Assembly: GCA_034769895.1 (NCBI GenBank) | Contig: CM068373.1 | Location: 197,760,134 to 197,824,133, forward strand | From: Magicicada septendecula | Lineage: Eukaryota > Arthropoda > Insecta > Hemiptera > Cicadidae | DNA: 64,000 nucleotides | Direction: 5' to 3' | Part shown: positions 59,602 through 64,000 of the stretch, one piece after another | Layout of the letters: the number at the start of each line of letters is the position of its first letter | Numbering within the stretch: the first letter of the stretch is position 1 | The notes under the pieces: model-generated | Databases searched by the model: none | What the model saw: only the letters and a program-made list of their open reading frames with translations | What the model was told of the DNA's origin: nothing | Program-made: the position numbers and the translations under genes

Positions 59602-61009
59602 TGTGCCGGGGTTTCAACTTTCCCGGCGCGGTTTGAAGGCGATCAGTGCCGCCAACGCGTGCGGCAGCTGTGCTTGACACAGCTACCTCGATTATTAAGA
59701 TGTGATTGCCAATGCCGTGTCTACGCCACGGCAACGCAATCTAGCAGGCCTAGTCAACTTTGTCAGCTGTTCCTTGTATGTTGTTAATGGGAAGTTACCA
59801 AAGGTTATGATCGGCAAATCGGAGCAGGTCGCTTTCATGCCGGATATTGGGACCGTCTAATCCAGACCTCGTTCTCATTTCTTCGCAAACCTTCAAGGAG
59901 AGTGTCCGATGGTCTGACGGCCTAGGGTTAAGTGCTTCGTAGATTTTTCCATACGACTTCGTAATCCAGTAAAGGTTTTCAGGTTAGACTCTATTATATT
60001 ATTCTATGTTCATTTAATGATGGATTATGTGTTACGTTTGTGTGTGAGGGTGGCCCAGACGTCTGCCAAATCTATTTCATTGTTACAATGAAAACATAAA
60101 ATAAAGGTTTTACCTTTGTATTATAAAATTGATTTACACTTTACTTCCGGTCTGGAAACACGTGGTGACATTGTATTTAATTGTCTTTTGATAAAGTCAA
60201 AAGTAAAAGATTAAAAGTAGTGACTATAAAATAAGCAAATAAAATGTTGATAAAAATTGGGACAGTGAATGTGGTGTCTGTTTTCCGAGGTGAGAGAGTG
60301 TATGGGTGGGTGTATTGACTGACGGCTAATCTCCAAATAAAAATGTTATAGGGTCCCCGCACCAGCCGGGAGAAAAGGAAAGCAGAGGTAGTGACATCAA
60401 CACCGGTCACTATCCGCAGAGCAGTACACCAGGATTCTCCCAGAAGCCGTCAGGCTCAGGAAATACTTATCCTACAGGACACCGAAGTACCCAAATCTGC
60501 CCGGAATGAGACTCGCTGGAGATTCACCACACTCTAAGGACCGTCTGCAGCACTCATAGCACACTGGTCAGCATGGTACCCTTTGAGTTCTTCAACAAAA
60601 GTACAGGTGGGAGCGTTCTAATTATTGTCCTTCAGTCAACAACAACTCAATAGACTGGCCCCCTGGTGTTTACGTTAAACATCTTGTTAGTGCTCTTAAA
60701 GAAAATGGTACAAGAACTCCAGCTTTTTAAAAAACTTGTAACTGCATTTGTTGTAATAACGTAAATTAATGCTCTTAAAGAAAATGGCACAAGAACTCTA
60801 TATGTTTTAAAAAACTTGTAACTGAATATTTTGTAATAACATAAATTAATGTTCTTAAAGAAAATGGTACATAATTATAAAAAATTGTTACTTGTTACAA
60901 GAGTGTTGATTGCAAATCCTGTCACTCTGTTTGGGCTCCAGCACACTTTTCGTTTCCTCTAGGAAGCCTAGTTTTTAAATTTTGCGTACCGGCCTAAGTG
61001 GCCGTTACA
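59602..61009 (+). repeat. Possible solo LTR structurally like that of element D
   Basis: Begins TGTGCCG with a CCCGGCGCG return stem as in element D (TGTGCCG...CGGCGCG at 27,016). It has a TTATAGGGTCCCCGC promoter-like phrase (60,349, compare 27,757), a tandem repeat, a T-C-TCTAGG-AGCCTAG phrase near 60,955 (compare 29,277) and ends GGCCGTTACA. No gag or PBS follows. Flanks GAAG/CAAG are only a near match for a target duplication. The middle is not alignable by eye, so it is a relative, not the same family. Confidence 0.4.
60692..60880 (+). repeat. About 80-bp tandem repeat
   Basis: Units start GCTCTTAAAGAAAATGG at about 60,692, 60,771 and 60,851 (G-TTCTTAAAG), each with AACTTGTAACTG and TTGTAATAAC. 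The third is partial. This parallels the tandem repeat in the element D LTR. Confidence 0.85.
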
Positions 61010-61600
61010 CAAGTATTTCTATATCTTTAGATTTGTTTTTTGTTTCTTTCTTATATGGATGACTGTAAGTAATCTACATTGTTTAGGGTTAAAAGTCTCT
61101 TTCTAATCCATTTTTATTTCTCACTGTGGTTTGTACTTCTTACGCATACAAAAAAATTCAAAATGAATTTGAAAGTTTATTGAAAAGCAGAAAACAGGCG
61201 CAAAATAAATTTAATTATCACTCAAACCAAACACATACGTGAGTGTATATTATTTTGTCTTAAATATGAAATTTTCTTTTAAGGAAATGTATTATTTACA
61301 AAAAAACATCGTTGGTGAATGACGTTAAAATTATTTAATGTTAACTCTCGTCGCTTTAACACTTAGATCGTTAGGTAGGTAGGTAGTTATCAATCCAGCA
61401 TATATCTATTAAAGGTAGTTAATCTATGATTTTAATGGCTATGGTCTTTAAATGAGATATCATTAAATTTAAATTTATGACGGAGGGTTGTAAATTCTGA
61501 ACGGAGATAGGTGAAACGGGGTATTAAACTTTAGTAGTAAGACTTAAATTTATCAAAGTGCGTTTGATTATTTTATAACAATAATAGCATATAACACATT
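61010..61600. other. No gene recognised
   Basis: AT-rich; contains a short (GTAG)n run near 61,371-61,387. Nothing else seen. Confidence 0.5.
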
Positions 61601-61609
61601 ACGTGAAAT

Positions 61610-61790
61610 GCTTAAACTACACAAAACTTTATATACATGCGCAGTGCGGCCGCAGTTTGTGGGTGATGGGAAACGAACGCACTTCAGCTCTCAAATACGG
61701 TCAGTATATAACCAACCACGGCCGGGGTGCGCGCTGTTGAAGCCGCTACTACCATGTTCGGCGCACGTGATATTTTCGCTTTGTCAATAT
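61610..61790. promoter_or_regulatory. GC-richer patch with promoter-like motifs
   Basis: An island in AT-rich DNA with ATGCGCAGTGCGG (NRF-1-like half sites), GGTCAGTATATAA (arthropod initiator-like TCAGT) and several CpGs. The small frame 61,608-61,793 is unrecognised. It could be a host promoter or part of an unlisted repeat; weak. Confidence 0.25.
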
Positions 61791-61799
61791 TAACGTAAA

Positions 61800-63190
61800 T
61801 TTTATAGGAAAGTATCAACTAAATCTTAGTTTGGGGCAGCCTATGTAGACGCTTAAAACGTTGACGAATATGTTTGAGTTCATACTGAAAGTAGCATGTT
61901 TACTGCAGATACTTAGATTGTCGTAAGTAAATATTATAAGTAAATAATTTTTATTATGTATAAATCATATTTGTACGTTTAAATAATTATTATATTTATG
62001 ATATGTTGGCACGATTAAGAAAAAACTGGACTCTTATTAAAATTGTTGATAGATATGTCACGTATATGTATTAAATAAATTTACAAGAGCACAGATTGAC
62101 ACGTGATTGATCACATATGATGATACACATATGTTTGAACGAACTTAATCTATATCGTCAATATTTAGCAAATAAAACTTAAAATATCTTCTAACGTTTA
62201 GACTCATATATTAAAACATTCTCCTTTTTATATTATGTAGTACAAAGTCGCATCATCTAGTTATTTATATACTTATTTTGTCCAGTTTAGTATTATATGA
62301 TATATACATACATAATGTGTGCATACCTTGATATACTACTTTGAACGGTTTTAATATTTTGAATGTATACATATTGTGTTGTTATCGTGTGTTATATTCC
62401 ATTTTTAATTGTTCGAACAAGCACGTTTATACTTCACGTACTCCAGCAGTAATTAACAAATTACACGCACTCCTGTAATGGTTTGTAGAAGGTAACGTAG
62501 ACGTATGAAATGAAATAAGCTTTCATCAGCTACAAGTGCGCCTCGATAATTTGTTAGAACGTGGAAGAGTCATAAATACGTATTAAATTAAAATAGAAAC
62601 AAATGCTGAACGTTGAGACGCCTATGTTAAAAGCAGTTTCTGCAAATGGCAAACGTGTTTAGTTTATCAAATTTGTTTCGTTGTATTCAGATTGTTTTTA
62701 CGTATTTATAAAGTTTCAGTGATACAGAATCCAACAATAGGTTTGACATAATTCCTTGAACCACGCAACTTATGATTACTTATGTAGCTGCAAATATTTA
62801 ACAGTAGACAAATATTATTTTTTAATATGACAGTTTAAAAATAAAATAAGAAATTCGTTCAAAGTAATTTAAATATTTTATTCATGACAGTAAAATCTAC
62901 AGGTTACGTTTATATCCAGGCACAAGCATAAGCCACATAATGAACTTTATTTTTGATTGCTTTAATGTGTGAAAGTTTTTGTTCGTTTTTGTCTTTGACT
63001 AATTCAATTTTAAGCATTTGTGACGTCGTTTAAAAAAAAAATGGTTATTAAAATCAGAACTTGTATACACACACTATATAAATATTTAATACACACATAA
63101 TGAGTATTAATATACACGGAATATTATATCCTATCATTAAGAAGAAAATATGGGTGTAATAGTCATTTTTGTTCTTTAATAAAATTCTCA
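61800..63190. other. No gene recognised
   Basis: 1.4 kb of AT-rich DNA with no frame over 60 codons and no recognisable element. Confidence 0.5.
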
Positions 63191-63199
63191 AAATCAGAA

Positions 63200-63410
63200 G
63201 TTACGCTGTTTTACACCACGATATGAAAAAAATGTTTTGATTAATGCTTCTAAGTCTGTCAGCTCATCATCAGATCGGAAATATATTTTCGATCTGATGA
63301 TGAACTGAGAGGGTCGAAACCGCTAATCTGAAATTTCTCTTTGATACAGTGTGTATGAGAGTGTAATTTCTGTTCGTGATTATAACCACTAACACAACTA
63401 TATTAAAAAA
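63200..63410. repeat. Small palindromic hammerhead repeat H, copy 2
   Basis: Same family as 49,714-49,905, opposite orientation in its outer flank. The central hairpin CAGCTCATCATCAGATCG (63,260-63,277) pairs with CGATCTGATGATGAACTG (63,290-63,307). The right half carries an intact hammerhead core, the left half a degenerate one. Confidence 0.72.
63285..63335 (+). ncRNA. Hammerhead ribozyme motif in repeat H copy 2
   Basis: CTGATGA (63,294-63,300), stem II GAACT-GAGA-GGGTC with a GNRA loop, GAAA (63,316-63,319) and CCGCTAATC. Relative to copy 1 the stem II sequence changed on both sides while pairing and the GNRA loop class remain. Confidence 0.65.
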
Positions 63411-63730
63411 ACACGTCATGATACGGGTCCTGATAATTTTGTAGAAACCTGGAAATCAATTTTTTAAGTTTTTTCTAGTTACAGACCAACACAAAACCTT
63501 TCAACATTCGGTAATTCACAGTTATTACTAACATTACTAAACTAAGTGTAACTTCAAGAGTCAACCAAATTGTGTTCCACTCTGTATAATAATAATACCA
63601 TCCAGCAGTAAAAATATTTATTGGGTACACAATATATTAACATTTATTAATTTATATGTTATATTTATAATTTCACACTATTTTTGTGATTTAAATATTT
63701 ATAATGCATAATTTTTATATTTTATATTAT
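63406..63730. other. No gene recognised
   Basis: AT-rich DNA between the hammerhead repeat and the terminal hairpin. Confidence 0.5.
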
Positions 63731-63871
63731 TTATTACAATGTTTTGACAGTTTACTTTACATTACTGTCATGTTCGGAAATAGAATGTGATTTTAATTTT
63801 AGTTTGAAAATTAAAAATTCTATTTCTGAAGATGACAGTAATGTAAATTAGATTTAAAAATATTGTAATAA
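63731..63871. repeat. Foldback (hairpin) element
   Basis: Arms of about 70 bp: TTATTACAAT (63,731) and TTTACATTACTGTCAT (about 63,760) are complemented by ATGACAGTAATGTAAA (63,833) and TATTGTAATAA (ends 63,871). MITE-like. It contains CTGAAGATGACAG but no matching GAAA, so it is not called a hammerhead. Confidence 0.7.
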
Positions 63872-64000
63872 TTAACAAAAAATATTTTTGTTTCAAAAAA
63901 TGTAAAATGTTATTTATTATTAATATTTATACTTTAATAACATTTTCCGCAAATACCTGCACAAATATGTCCGCAAATATGAATATGTTAATTGCTATTT

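Noticed and set aside
63830-63871. Hammerhead ribozyme in the terminal hairpin
   Set aside because: CTGAAGA is present but no GAAA box follows a stem II at a workable distance.

Overview
The window reads as arthropod (probably insect) nuclear DNA: AT-rich, with eukaryotic microsatellites and a dense accumulation of retroelements typical of heterochromatin or gene-poor intergenic DNA. I recognise no host protein-coding gene, tRNA or rRNA. Nearly every long open frame is retroelement gag, protease, reverse transcriptase (RT), RNase H, integrase or endonuclease.

Layout. 1-3,700 (minus): Ty3/gypsy-type copy A, running off the left edge, with a long coiled-coil gag. 4,300-7,220: AT-rich DNA without genes. 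7,231-7,777: a near-perfect palindrome with a hammerhead-ribozyme core in each arm, like the terminal repeats of Penelope-like elements (PLEs). 8,021-14,139 (plus): copy B, a relative of A pointing the other way. 15,213-35,517 (minus): a third Ty3/gypsy-type element, C, bounded by LTRs about 97% identical and split by two later insertions in the same short protease-RT linker. The first is a nearly whole BEL/Pao element (19,287-26,948; 519-bp LTRs differing at about six sites; target duplication ATATA). The second is element D, with a 2.4-kb LTR, a gag and an acidic frame but no pol (27,016 to about 31,940).

36,950-45,235: degraded repeats and non-LTR (LINE) pieces, including two partial RTE-like copies joined tail to head (37,840-40,760) and a Jockey-like C-terminal fragment (about 44,000-44,640). 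49,700-63,900: a hammerhead-rich tract. It holds a small palindromic hammerhead repeat (49.8 kb, related copy at 63.3 kb), a truncated PLE with RT, GIY-YIG nuclease and hammerhead (51.6-52.9 kb), and a fuller PLE whose ~125-bp inverted terminal arms each carry a hammerhead motif (55,829-58,278). It also has a (CA)63 microsatellite, a TIR-bounded segment and a possible solo LTR.

How it fits together: there is no pathway or operon. The window is a stratified record of insertions. C entered AT-rich DNA, then BEL and D entered C. The most notable theme is repeated use of hammerhead ribozymes in inverted-arm PLE-type repeats of at least four sequence families. LTR elements are treated as fossils; BEL looks closest to whole.
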